Origin: Heliomicrobium gestii
GTDB lineage: Bacteria > Bacillota > Desulfitobacteriia > Heliobacteriales > Heliobacteriaceae
Reading direction: 5' to 3'
DNA: 64,000 nucleotides
NCBI RefSeq assembly: GCF_009877435.1
Contig: NZ_WXEX01000012.1
Location: 62,001 to 126,000 of the forward strand
Part shown: positions 44,417-52,838 of the stretch, one piece after another
Numbering within the stretch: position 1 is the stretch's first letter
Layout of the letters: each line of letters opens with the position of its first letter
Translations under genes and position numbers: made by a program
The notes under the pieces: generated by a model
Database searches by the model: none
What the model was told of the DNA's origin: nothing
What the model saw: only the letters and a program-made list of their open reading frames with translations

Positions 44417-45424
44417 TTATTTTCCTTGATTTGTAATGCAATTGTTGAGGGCTTGCAGCAGTGTTTCAAGATCGATGCCGTGAATCTCCGCTGCTTTCGC
44501 GATCGGCTCTCCCTTGGCCGAGGGGCATCCGAGACAGCCCATGCCGAAGGAGCGGAGCAAGGGAATGGTTTCCGGATACAGTTGGATGATGTCGTTGACA
44601 ACGCTCTCCCTTTCGATCGGTTGGCCTGGCGCCAGCGACCCTTGCGGGATAGCGCTTTCGCTTTCACTTACCCCTTGGGAACCATGCCCCGCTTCGCGGA
44701 CAGTCTCTCTATTGAAGCCACTCTCTGCTTCGCATTCATTCGCTGTTTTTTGTTGACTCTCTGCTTCATAAAGCGCCAGCACTTCTGTCGAAAAACGCTC
44801 CCAGCCGATGCGGTCGATGAAGGCGCCAAGCCGCTCGATCTCCCCGTGCTGCTGGTAGTAGCGGACGATAACGGCGACCAGGGACAGCACCTCTTCGTAG
44901 GTCAGGTCGGCGCGCAACTTCTGCGCCAACCGGGGATGGGCGCCGCAGCTGCCGCCCACGTAGACGTCCCAACCGCTGTCCGTGCCGAGAAGGCCGATGT
45001 CTTTGATATGGACTTCGGCACAGGAGTTTTGGCAGCCGGCCACGCCGATCTTCATGCGCGAGGGCATCTCTTTTTTGTGGTACAGACGATCCAGTTCGAG
45101 ACCTAACTTGATGCTGTCTTGTTTCCCCCGCTTGCAAAAAGCGATGCCCGGGCAGATCTTGATGCTGCGCACACAGTTGGCAAATCCCATGGCTGGTTGC
45201 ATCCCTAAGTCTGCCCAGACATGTTCCACCTCTTCCGCCTTCAGCCCGGTGATCATGATCCGTTGGGCCGAGGTCAGCTTCAGCACGCCGCCGTACTTTT
45301 CGGCCACGTCGGCATATTTGCGCAGGATCTCCGGTTTGACGAATCCCCCCGGCAGGTGAGGGGTTATGGCATAGGTCCGCTTCCCGTTGCGGATTTTCTG
45401 CAGATTAGCGCCTGTTGGGATCAC
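44417..45424 (-). CDS. Siroheme sulfite/nitrite reductase-like protein fused to a DUF1858-like domain
   Basis: I prefer GTG at 45424 because AAGGAGGGG lies six bases upstream (335 residues); an ATG at 45451 is also in frame. The first 230 residues match the 4Fe-4S/siroheme half of a small dissimilatory-type reductase: LTSAQRIMITGLK, CPGIAFC (C-x5-C), GVAGCQNSCAE (C-x3-C) and GGSCGAHPRLA. A low-complexity linker (SQQKTANECEAESGFNRE...) of about 50 residues leads to a C-terminal DUF1858-like segment (DIIQLYPETIPLLRSFGMGCLGCPSAKGEPI). The substrate (sulfite, nitrite or other) cannot be stated. Confidence 0.85.
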   Translation of the reverse strand: MIPTGANLQKIRNGKRTYAITPHLPGGFVKPEILRKYADVAEKYGGVLKLTSAQRIMITGLKAEEVEHVWADLGMQPAMGFANCVRSIKICPGIAFCKRGKQDSIKLGLELDRLYHKKEMPSRMKIGVAGCQNSCAEVHIKDIGLLGTDSGWDVYVGGSCGAHPRLAQKLRADLTYEEVLSLVAVIVRYYQQHGEIERLGAFIDRIGWERFSTEVLALYEAESQQKTANECEAESGFNRETVREAGHGSQGVSESESAIPQGSLAPGQPIERESVVNDIIQLYPETIPLLRSFGMGCLGCPSAKGEPIAKAAEIHGIDLETLLQALNNCITNQGK

Positions 45425-45495
45425 ATGGATCCCCTCCTTCCCAAAATCCAAGCCTGTTCTTTGATTTAATTATAAGTTACTTAGTAAGTTATTTA

Positions 45496-45511
45496 TGTGA
45501 TCGAAGTCATA
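45496..45511. promoter_or_regulatory. CRP/FNR-type site upstream of the siroheme gene
   Basis: TGTGA-TCGAAG-TCATA at 45496-45511 matches the CRP/FNR-family dyad except for one position in the right arm. A second palindrome, TTACTTAGTAA (45477-45487), lies next to it. HcpR-like regulators use such sites for nitrite/sulfite reductase and hybrid-cluster genes, which fits the downstream gene. Confidence 0.45.
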
Positions 45512-45573
45512 CTTTTATTTTCTTGATGGAAATTTCGTGAGTTGCGCCGATGACACATTCTCGTTGTCAAAGG

Positions 45574-45605
45574 AAAAAGCCGCAGTTGGCTCTTGCCACT
45601 GCGGC
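45574..45605 (-). terminator. Terminator after the aldehyde dehydrogenase gene
   Basis: On the minus strand GCCGCAGTGGC and GCCAACTGCGGC fold together around AAGA with one bulge, followed by TTTTT. Confidence 0.8.
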
Positions 45606-45688
45606 CGGAACGGAAATTCGATTTTGTTCAACCACTCCCGTTGATTTGTTCAAACGGCGTCCACAGCGGATCAACTTCCGGAGATCTT

Positions 45689-47209
45689 CTAGAAGAAACC
45701 GAGCGGGTTTTCGCTGTAGCTGACGAGCAGGTTTTTCGTCTGTTGATAGTGGTTCAGCATCATCTTGTGGGTCTCCCGGCCGATGCCGGACTGTTTATAA
45801 CCGCCAAAGGCCGCATGGGCGGGATAAATGTGATAGCAGTTCACCCAGACTCGGCCGGCCTTGATGCCGCGCCCGATCCGGTAGGCGGTGCTGGCGTCTC
45901 TCGTCCAGATGCCGGCGCCGAGACCATAGGGGGTGTCATTGGCGATTTCCAACGCCTCCGCCTTGTCTTTGAAAGTCGTGACCGAGAGAACCGGCCCGAA
46001 GATCTCTTCCTGGAAGATGCGCATTTTGTTATGACCCTGAAAAACCGTCGGCTGGATGTAATAGCCTCGCGCCAGATCGCCAGTGAGGTGGTTGCGGTCA
46101 CCGCCACAGAGCAAGGCAGCGCCTTCTGCTTTGCCCAGATGAATGTAAGATAAGATTTTTTCCAACTGTTCAGCCGACGCTTGCGCGCCGATCATCGTAT
46201 CCGTGTCAAGAGGGTTGCCCTGTTTGATCGCCTGAAGTCGCGCCATCGCCCGCTCCATAAACCGTTCATAGATGGACTCCTGGATCAACGCCCGTGAGGG
46301 GCAGGTGCACACCTCGCCCTGATTCAGGGCAAACATGACGAGCCCTTCCACCGCTTTATCCAAAAAGGTGTCATCGTCGGCGCAGACATCCTCGAAGAAG
46401 ATGTTGGGCGACTTGCCGCCCAGTTCCAGGGTGACCGGGACGATGTTTTCGGCGGCATACTGCATGATCAAGCGGCCTGTCGTCGTCTCTCCCGTAAAGG
46501 CGATCTTGGCGATGCGAGGGCTCGACGCCAGGGGTTTTCCGGCTTCCAGTCCAAAACCGTTGACGACGTTCAGAACGCCGGGCGGCAGCAGGTCCTGAAT
46601 GAGTTCCACCAGGCACAGGATCGATGTCGGCGTGTGTTCAGCCGGTTTCAAGACGACACAATTGCCGGCGGCTAGGGCAGGGGCCAGTTTCCATGCTGCC
46701 ATCAGGATAGGAAAGTTCCAGGGGATGATCTGTCCGACCACCCCCAGGGGCTCATGAAAATGATAGGCGATCGTGTGATCGTCAATCTCGGAGATCGTGC
46801 CTTCCTGGGCGCGAATGCAACCGGCGAAATAACGGAAATGATCGATGGCCAGGGGGATATCGGCGGCAAGCGTTTCCCTAACGGGCTTGCCGTTCTCCCA
46901 GGTCTCGACGATGGCGAGCTTTTCCAGGTTTTGTTCCATCCGGTCGGCGATCCTCAACAGCAGGTTGGCCCGTTCCGTCACCGAGGCGCGCCCCCATTTT
47001 TCTGCCGCATTGTGGGCGGCGTCAAGGGCCAATTCTATATCCTCGGCATTGGAGCGAGGAACACGGCAGTAGACTTCTCCGGTGACGGGCGAGATGTTGT
47101 TAAAATACTCCCCATTGACAGGCGGCACCCACTGCCCGCCGATATAGTTCTCATACTGCGCCTTGAAGGTCACCTTGCTGTCCGGCTGTCCCGGGAAAGC
47201 GTAAATCAC
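45689..47209 (-). CDS. NAD-dependent aldehyde dehydrogenase (AldB/ExaC type)
   Basis: 506 residues. Motifs: [23 protein letters not shown] (NAD site), [20 protein letters not shown] with the catalytic Glu, and [11 protein letters not shown] with the nucleophilic Cys. The C-terminus [39 protein letters not shown] is typical of the acetaldehyde/ethanol-type ALDH of the ExaC/AcoD group. Single gene. Confidence 0.93.
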   Translation of the reverse strand: MIYAFPGQPDSKVTFKAQYENYIGGQWVPPVNGEYFNNISPVTGEVYCRVPRSNAEDIELALDAAHNAAEKWGRASVTERANLLLRIADRMEQNLEKLAIVETWENGKPVRETLAADIPLAIDHFRYFAGCIRAQEGTISEIDDHTIAYHFHEPLGVVGQIIPWNFPILMAAWKLAPALAAGNCVVLKPAEHTPTSILCLVELIQDLLPPGVLNVVNGFGLEAGKPLASSPRIAKIAFTGETTTGRLIMQYAAENIVPVTLELGGKSPNIFFEDVCADDDTFLDKAVEGLVMFALNQGEVCTCPSRALIQESIYERFMERAMARLQAIKQGNPLDTDTMIGAQASAEQLEKILSYIHLGKAEGAALLCGGDRNHLTGDLARGYYIQPTVFQGHNKMRIFQEEIFGPVLSVTTFKDKAEALEIANDTPYGLGAGIWTRDASTAYRIGRGIKAGRVWVNCYHIYPAHAAFGGYKQSGIGRETHKMMLNHYQQTKNLLVSYSENPLGFF

Positions 47210-47329
47210 TTGGATACCGCCTTTCGCTCTGTTCTCCAGCCCTCGCTGGGTCTGGGTTGGCTAAATTATCAGGGAAAAGGCGCATTAATGTCAATACTAT
47301 TCTGAATATTCCCATATCTTATATTTCCC

Positions 47330-47384
47330 AGAGACGAGAGGAACCCGCAGGGCCTCTATTCCCCTGCGGGTTCCTCTCGTCTCT
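47330..47384. repeat. 23-bp perfect inverted repeat downstream of the HAAS-FtsW gene
   Basis: The arms 47330-47352 and 47362-47384 are exact complements with a 9-base loop. It has no U-run on either strand. It could be a mRNA 3' hairpin, a processing site, or a relic of a mobile element. It lies just downstream of the FtsW-like gene and about 120 bases upstream of the aldehyde dehydrogenase start. Confidence 0.75.
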
Positions 47385-47402
47385 GTTCCACGATCACCTT
47401 GA

Positions 47403-48722
47403 TCACGTTTTTTCCGGGCTGAGCGACGGTCGGCCATCTGAGGGAATCAGATCTTTCCGGCGAAAGACGCCGAGCACCAGACCGGTGGCGACCAGGTTGA
47501 TCAGCAGTTGAGAACCGCCGTAACTGATGAAGGGCAGCGCAACATAATAGCCTGGCGCAAGGCCGCTTCCGTTGAGCATATTCCAGAGCAGGCCAAAACC
47601 GATGATGCCTGTGAAGCCATGGATGAGATTGCGCCCGAAGGGTTCCTTGATGACTCGAGCAGTGGCCGCCATCCGATAGAGCAGCATCAAAACCGTAACC
47701 AGGAATATTGCGCCAAAGACCCAGCCAAAGGTGTAGACCATATAGGGAAAGATCATGTCAGTATGAACTTCAGGAAGCCAGTGAGCCGGAAAGGTAAATC
47801 CTTGCCCCCACCATCCGGCGGAAGCGATGGTTTCATGGATCTGCACATGCAACCACCCTGCGCCTTTCGGATCGGCATATGGATTTAGGAAGGTGAACAT
47901 TCGCTTCATCCGGTAGGGTTCTGACAAGAGGAATAGAGCAAAGAAGCCGCCAAAGGCTGATGCCATACCCAGCCACTGGTATCGTTTTGCCCCTGACAGT
48001 GTCATCAATAGGAAAAAGGCAACCAGATAAAGTAGGAAAGCGCCCTTATCGAAATTCATGTAGTAGATCACTAAAGGAAGCATCAGCAGACCAAAAGCCT
48101 TGGCAACGCCGACAGTGTCCCAGGTCCACTTGCAAAACAACCCGGCCAAGGCGACGGTCAGCAAATAGGGGCTGATTCCGATGAAGTCGATCTGGACCAT
48201 CCCCAGGCTGACGAAGGTCTTCCCGTTCACTTGGACGCCAGTGAAATGCGACAGCACCAACACCAGGATAACGATGCCGTAAATCCGACCTGCATGCTTC
48301 TTGAGCTTTCGATAATCGTAGTAGTACAAGCAGGTCGCCAATGCCGTTCCGATAAAGAGCCAGAGCAGGGATTTTTGAAAGAGGGCGGCAAAATGGCCTA
48401 ACAACCCCTGGGCTTGGATTGAATAAATCGTGAGCATACCGATGCTCACAATCAAGGCGACGAGCCCAAAGAGTCCCCACTCTGTTCTCGGTTGATGGGT
48501 CTTATGTAGCTGCTTGCCCACGACGACGGCGTCGCCCATCTGTCGGAGCGCCTTCTGAATGGCCGCTTGCTCGCTTTCTCCCTCGGCGACTTGTTCCTCC
48601 ACAAGAGATTCAATATGGCTGAGTAATTCCAACTGGATCTGTTCATGGACTTCCCGGTAGCGGACATGGGCGCAGACCGCGTCCAGATAGGCAGTCACTT
48701 CGGCTTGTTTCTCCAAGTTCAT
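47403..48722 (-). CDS. HAAS-domain / FtsW-RodA-SpoVE family fusion membrane protein
   Basis: 439 residues from the ATG at 48722, after GGGGAGGGG and overlapping the padR stop (ATGA). Residues 1-75 (AEVTAYLDAVCAHVRYREVHEQIQLELLSHIESLVEEQV...) match the HAAS/permease-prefix helical domain that often follows PadR regulators. Residues about 80-430 give eight to ten membrane helices with FtsW family features, such as YYDYRKLKKHAGRIYG, HETIASAGWWGQGF and LPFISYGGSQLLINLVATGLVLGVFRR. This resembles SEDS glycosyltransferases, but the gene is not in a cell-division cluster. It may build peptidoglycan under PadR control. Confidence 0.87.
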   Translation of the reverse strand: MNLEKQAEVTAYLDAVCAHVRYREVHEQIQLELLSHIESLVEEQVAEGESEQAAIQKALRQMGDAVVVGKQLHKTHQPRTEWGLFGLVALIVSIGMLTIYSIQAQGLLGHFAALFQKSLLWLFIGTALATCLYYYDYRKLKKHAGRIYGIVILVLVLSHFTGVQVNGKTFVSLGMVQIDFIGISPYLLTVALAGLFCKWTWDTVGVAKAFGLLMLPLVIYYMNFDKGAFLLYLVAFFLLMTLSGAKRYQWLGMASAFGGFFALFLLSEPYRMKRMFTFLNPYADPKGAGWLHVQIHETIASAGWWGQGFTFPAHWLPEVHTDMIFPYMVYTFGWVFGAIFLVTVLMLLYRMAATARVIKEPFGRNLIHGFTGIIGFGLLWNMLNGSGLAPGYYVALPFISYGGSQLLINLVATGLVLGVFRRKDLIPSDGRPSLSPEKT

Positions 48723-49063
48723 AGGATCCCCTCCCCAATGATCCGGTTGACAGAGGAACTGAACAGGTTCCACTCGGCGCGCTTTTCTCTCAGCCGCCTC
48801 TTGCCCGCTCCGGTGATCCGGTAGTACTTCCTCCGCCGCGCCCCCTCTTCCCCCATCCAGAAGGCCTCGACCAATCCTTCCGATTCAAGGGCGTGCAGGA
48901 TCGGGTAGAGTGTGCCTTCTTTGAAGGCGAAGATACCGTCAGAGAGCTTCTCCATCTCCTTGATCATCTCATAGCCGTACATGGGCTGTCGATCGAGCAA
49001 CGACAGGACCAGGGTGACGGTGCTTCCCTTGAGCAGTTCTTTGTTGACTTGCATGGGTTTCAC
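48719..49063 (-). CDS. PadR-family transcriptional regulator
   Basis: 114 residues. The winged-helix domain includes LLKGSTVTLVLSLLDRQPMYGYEMIKEMEK and FKEGTLYPILHALESEGLVEAFW...ARRRKYYRITGAGKRRL. The operon with the HAAS protein fits the common PadR-HAAS arrangement. An internal ATG at 49054 is an alternative start. It probably represses its own operon and is released by cell-wall stress or a ligand. Confidence 0.92.
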   Translation of the reverse strand: MKPMQVNKELLKGSTVTLVLSLLDRQPMYGYEMIKEMEKLSDGIFAFKEGTLYPILHALESEGLVEAFWMGEEGARRRKYYRITGAGKRRLREKRAEWNLFSSSVNRIIGEGIL

Positions 49064-49137
49064 GCTCCTTTCAGATCACCTTGCGTCGCGCGATGATGCT
49101 GTGTTCAATATGTTTTTGTCCGATGCATCTTATTGCT

Positions 49138-49158
49138 ATACATCGCATTACTATGTAT
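49138..49158. promoter_or_regulatory. ATACAT/ATGTAT inverted repeat upstream of padR
   Basis: ATACAT at 49138-49143 and ATGTAT at 49153-49158 form a dyad with a 9-base spacer, about 75 bases upstream of the padR start. PadR proteins bind ATGT/ACAT dyads, so this may be the autoregulatory operator. Confidence 0.4.
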
Positions 49159-49212
49159 TAGCATATCGATTTTTCGCTCATTGTCAAGCAGAGACTCCCA
49201 ATATTTTAAACG

Positions 49213-49238
49213 AAAAAAGCCATGGCATTGCCACGGCT
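49213..49238 (-). terminator. Terminator of metQNI
   Basis: On the minus strand AGCCGTGGC pairs with GCCATGGCT and is followed by TTTTTT. Confidence 0.85.
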
Positions 49239-49259
49239 CTCGTCGGTCTCCCACTCTGA

Positions 49260-49922
49260 TCATTTGGTTCCCCTTTTGGCAAAATAGTCGCCGGCGCTTT
49301 GCACCAGCTGCACCAGCACGATCAACGCGACGACGGTGATCAGCATGATATCTGTTTCATAGCGGTAATAACCGAACCGGATGGCCAAATCACCGACGCC
49401 ACCGCCGCCAACAATGCCGGCCATGGCCGAATAGCCGATCAGACTGACGGCTGTCACGGTGAGCCCACGCACCAGTCCGGGAAAGCTCTCCGAGAGCAGG
49501 ACGTCTTTGATGATCATCCAGGGCGGCGCTCCCATGGCGTCTGCCGCTTCCAGCACGCCGCGATCCACTTCCCACAGCGACGATTGCACCAACCGGGCGT
49601 AGAAGGCGATGGCCGCCACCGAAAGGGGCACCGAGGCGGCGATGGGACCGATGGTGGTTCCAATCAAACGCTGTGTGATCGGGAGCAGCAAGACCAGCAA
49701 GATCACAAAGGGTGTCGAACGGATGACATTGACAGCAAAACCGCCCAGGAGATTCACGAGCCGGTTTTCAGCAAACAATCCCTTTTCGGTGATATACAGC
49801 AACAGTCCCAGCGGTATGCCGACAACGACGGATAGGGCCATGGAAATCCCCACCATGTACGACGTTTCGGCCAGCGCTTTGATCAGATCGGCCGAAATCC
49901 CTTGCCAATTAAGGTTTCCCAT
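49260..49922 (-). CDS. metI: MetI: D/L-methionine ABC importer permease
   Basis: 220 residues with five or six membrane helices. Permease signature: EAADAMGAPPWMIIKDVLLSESFPGLVRG (EAA motif). VNVIRSTPFVILLVLLLPITQRLIGTTIG is the conserved segment of MetI. Last gene of metQNI, overlapping metN by 14 bases. Confidence 0.95.
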   Translation of the reverse strand: MGNLNWQGISADLIKALAETSYMVGISMALSVVVGIPLGLLLYITEKGLFAENRLVNLLGGFAVNVIRSTPFVILLVLLLPITQRLIGTTIGPIAASVPLSVAAIAFYARLVQSSLWEVDRGVLEAADAMGAPPWMIIKDVLLSESFPGLVRGLTVTAVSLIGYSAMAGIVGGGGVGDLAIRFGYYRYETDIMLITVVALIVLVQLVQSAGDYFAKRGTK

Positions 49923-50922
49923 AGGCCACCTCCACCCGGTGCGCTTTGGTGCGAATATGGGCGATCGCCCTCGAAATATCTGCTGCCGCGCCTCGAACCG
50001 TCACGAGGAGAACGCCTAACGGCTGGTCTCCGATATATTCGATCTTTCCATGCAGGATATTGATATCCACTTGAAAGTTCTGGGCTGTATCGGATATGAC
50101 GGGATGCTCCGCATGATCGCCGCAGTAGACGATCTTCCAAATCGGGCCTGGCGCCTGCTGCAACAACCGTTCAGGGAGTCCGAAATCGTAGGAGTGATGG
50201 ACCAATTGCCGCGTAAACGGATGCCGGGGATTGGCGAAGATCTCGAGAACACTCTCCATTTCTACAACCACGCCGCCGCTCATCACTGCCACGCGGTCAC
50301 AGATTTTTTTCACGACAGCCATCTCATGGGTGATCAAGACGATGGTGATGCCCAACCGGCGGTTGATCTCCTTCAACAGTTCGAGGATGGCGTTCGTCGT
50401 TTCCAAGTCGAGCGCTGATGTCGGTTCATCGCACAAGAGGACTTTGGGATGGTTGGCCAGCGCCCGGGCGATCCCCACCCGTTGTTTTTGACCACCGCTC
50501 AGTTGGGCCGGATAGGCGTCCGCCTTGCCCCTAAGCCCTACCAGTTCGAGCAATTCGGAGACTCGTTTTTGGATCTCCGCTTTCGGCGCTCCGGCAACCC
50601 GCATGGCGAAAGCGATGTTGTCATAGATCGTCTTGGTCTGGATCAGGTTGAATTGCTGAAATATCATTCCCATCTGCAGGCGGATCCGGCGCAGTTCCTC
50701 GCCGGCAAAACCGGTGATATCGACACCGTCGATGCGGATCTGACCTTGTGTCGGGCGCTGCAGCAGATTGATGGTGCGGAGCAGGGTGCTTTTCCCTGCT
50801 CCGCTGGCGCCGACGATGCCAAAAATCTCTCCCTTGCGAATCTGAAGGGATACATCCTTGACGGCATGCACCTCCGATCCAGCCCCGGCAAAGGTGACGC
50901 TCACCTGTTGAATATCAATCAT
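49909..50922 (-). CDS. metN: MetN: methionine ABC importer ATPase
   Basis: About 337 residues from the ATG at 50922, directly after the metQ stop; GTG codons upstream are in frame but less likely. Walker A GASGAGKST, signature [15 protein letters not shown], Walker B VLLCDEPTSALD. The C-terminal NIL domain (about residues 260-337; PGPIWKIVYCGDHAEHPVIS...) is the site at which methionine inhibits the transporter. Confidence 0.95.
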   Translation of the reverse strand: MIDIQQVSVTFAGAGSEVHAVKDVSLQIRKGEIFGIVGASGAGKSTLLRTINLLQRPTQGQIRIDGVDITGFAGEELRRIRLQMGMIFQQFNLIQTKTIYDNIAFAMRVAGAPKAEIQKRVSELLELVGLRGKADAYPAQLSGGQKQRVGIARALANHPKVLLCDEPTSALDLETTNAILELLKEINRRLGITIVLITHEMAVVKKICDRVAVMSGGVVVEMESVLEIFANPRHPFTRQLVHHSYDFGLPERLLQQAPGPIWKIVYCGDHAEHPVISDTAQNFQVDINILHGKIEYIGDQPLGVLLVTVRGAAADISRAIAHIRTKAHRVEVAYGKP

Positions 50923-50924
50923 GG

Positions 50925-51818
50925 TCACGTAACATTCCACTTCGTTCGATACCAGTCCGGTTTTTGGAAGGCATTGAAGATGCCCGCAGGGTCTTCAATC
51001 ACCTTTCTGAAAGCATCCGACTCTACGGCCTCTTTGATGTCTTTGACAAAGGGTTTATCGAGATCCTCTGTTCGAACCGCCACCAGATTTTTCAGATCAT
51101 CAGCCAGTTCCTCTTTGATGACGGCTGAAGAAAGGGAGAGCCCTGCGGCGATGGCGTAGTTGCCATTGACAACAGACAATGCGACGCTGTCGAGCGTGCG
51201 GGGAAGCTGCGCCGCTTCGACGGGAGAAATCTTCAGCCCGTAGGGGTTTTGATCGATGTCTTTTTCAGAGGCTTTGGCCGGGTCGATGTCCTTTTTGATG
51301 GTGAGCAGCCCGTGTTTGTCGAGCAGCCGCAAGGCCCGCGCCAGGTTGGTCGGATCGTTGGCCAAGGTGACTTCATCGCCCGGTTTCAGCGCCGCTTTCA
51401 GTTCCTGGTCATTGGCGGCTTTGATTTTATGGGAATAGATGCCTAGTCCGGCCGTGGGGACGGAGACAAGGGGCGACAGCTTCAGGCCCTTGTCGGCCGA
51501 GAATTTCTCCAGGTATGGCCGGTGCTGATAGAGGTTCGCGTCCAACTCTTTATTGGCGAGGGCGAGGTTGGGCTGCACATAGTCGCTGAACTCTTTGACT
51601 TCGACGGTGTACCCTTTCTTCTCCAGGCTGGGCTGGATGGCCTTTTTGATCATATCGCCATAGGGGCCCGGCGCGACGCCGAAGACGAGCTTCTTCTGAG
51701 GGTCGGCGGCAGTGTTTCCGGACGAAGAGGACGAGGGCGCCGAGGAAGAGCAACCAGCCAGCGTGCCTGCCAGCGCAAAGATAAGCAATGCGGAAACCAA
51801 ACGCAACCATTTTTTCAT
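50925..51818 (-). CDS. metQ: MetQ: methionine-binding lipoprotein
   Basis: 297 residues from the ATG at 51818, with AAGGAGG eight bases upstream. A lipobox LAGC follows the signal helix, then a Ser-rich linker. NlpA/MetQ signatures: LVFGVAPGPYGDMIKKAIQP, DANLYQHRPYLEKF and LANDPTNLARALRLL. First gene of metQNI. The gap to the por genes is only about 95 bases and holds no S-box or T-box leader. Confidence 0.95.
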   Translation of the reverse strand: MKKWLRLVSALLIFALAGTLAGCSSSAPSSSSSGNTAADPQKKLVFGVAPGPYGDMIKKAIQPSLEKKGYTVEVKEFSDYVQPNLALANKELDANLYQHRPYLEKFSADKGLKLSPLVSVPTAGLGIYSHKIKAANDQELKAALKPGDEVTLANDPTNLARALRLLDKHGLLTIKKDIDPAKASEKDIDQNPYGLKISPVEAAQLPRTLDSVALSVVNGNYAIAAGLSLSSAVIKEELADDLKNLVAVRTEDLDKPFVKDIKEAVESDAFRKVIEDPAGIFNAFQKPDWYRTKWNVT

Positions 51819-51914
51819 CCCGATTACCTCCTTAGATGATTCATTGAGATTCATTGGGGATAGACCGCAAATGCGGCATGCGGGGGAGACGCTTTTTTCT
51901 TCGTGATCCTGCTG

Positions 51915-52838
51915 TTAGAGACAGTTCCAGTGCCGTCGTATGTAGGACCACCGTTCATCCCGCTCTCGCTCCACTTCCTCGACTTCCTTTTCCAGCAGAT
52001 GTCTAAATCGCCCCTGTTTCTTGAGGTAGTCCGAGATAGGCGTGAACTGTTGCGGCGTTTTGGTCAGGGCATACCTCCCCTTTTCATACTCTGCCAGGAC
52101 CCATAAACCACAGTCGACAGCTTCCCGAGCGATGGCCAGCGTCTGATCCGTGGCGATTCCCCATCCTGTCGGGCAGGGGGCCAAGACATGAATGTAGGCG
52201 GTTCCCTCTACGGCAGCAGCGCGCTGGATCTTGTTCAGAAAGTCCTGGATGTGTCCGATGCTGGTCGTTGCCGCGTAGGTGATGCCATGGGCGGTCACGA
52301 TATCGAACATGTTTTTCTTGCGATTGCCGGCGCCGCGGGACATTGCGCCAGCGGGCGTGGTTGTCGTATGGGCGCCAAAGGGCGTCAAGCCGCTCTTCTG
52401 GGTTCCCGTGTTCATGTAGGCTTCATTGTCGTAACAGACATAGATGATCTTTTCGTTGCGGTCAATGGCGCCCGATAGGGCCTGAATGCCGATATCGGCC
52501 GTTCCCCCATCGCCGGCGAATCCGATCAGGTGAACATCGTTCAGCCCCTGCGCGCGGGCGGCGGCAGCCATCCCGGAGAGCATCGAGGCAGTTCCCGCAA
52601 AGGTGGAGATCATGGCGTTGATGCCGAAGGCCATTTGCGGGTAGATAAAGCCGACGGCAGACATGCATCCCGCCGGCAGCACGGCATAGGTTCGTTCCCC
52701 CAGCACCTTAAGGGCGAGCCGGACGGCCAGCGCGCCGCCGCAACCGGCGCAGGCCTTGTGGCCGAAGAAAAACTCCTGTTCCGTCAATGTGCGCGCATTG
52801 ACAGGTTTCGCCGCTGCTTTGCTCACTGGTTCAGTCAT
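51915..52838 (-). CDS. porB: 2-oxoacid:ferredoxin oxidoreductase beta subunit (PorB-like)
   Basis: 307 residues. TPP site: GDGGTADIGIQALSGAIDRNEKIIYVCYDNEAYMNTG. Fe-S cysteines lie near GHKACAGCGGALAVRL, and the segment LAPCPTGWGIATD is conserved. TQKSGLTPFGAHTTTTPAG is the POR/VOR-type loop. The family oxidises pyruvate or a branched oxoacid to acyl-CoA, reducing ferredoxin. Substrate is uncertain. It overlaps porA by 8 bases. Confidence 0.93.
   Translation of the reverse strand: MTEPVSKAAAKPVNARTLTEQEFFFGHKACAGCGGALAVRLALKVLGERTYAVLPAGCMSAVGFIYPQMAFGINAMISTFAGTASMLSGMAAAARAQGLNDVHLIGFAGDGGTADIGIQALSGAIDRNEKIIYVCYDNEAYMNTGTQKSGLTPFGAHTTTTPAGAMSRGAGNRKKNMFDIVTAHGITYAATTSIGHIQDFLNKIQRAAAVEGTAYIHVLAPCPTGWGIATDQTLAIAREAVDCGLWVLAEYEKGRYALTKTPQQFTPISDYLKKQGRFRHLLEKEVEEVERERDERWSYIRRHWNCL

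Noticed and set aside
51819-51914. S-box or T-box riboswitch before metQ
   Set aside because: The gap is under 100 bases, with only a small CCGCA/TGCGG hairpin and a duplicated CAATGAATC; no SAM-riboswitch or T-box core is present.
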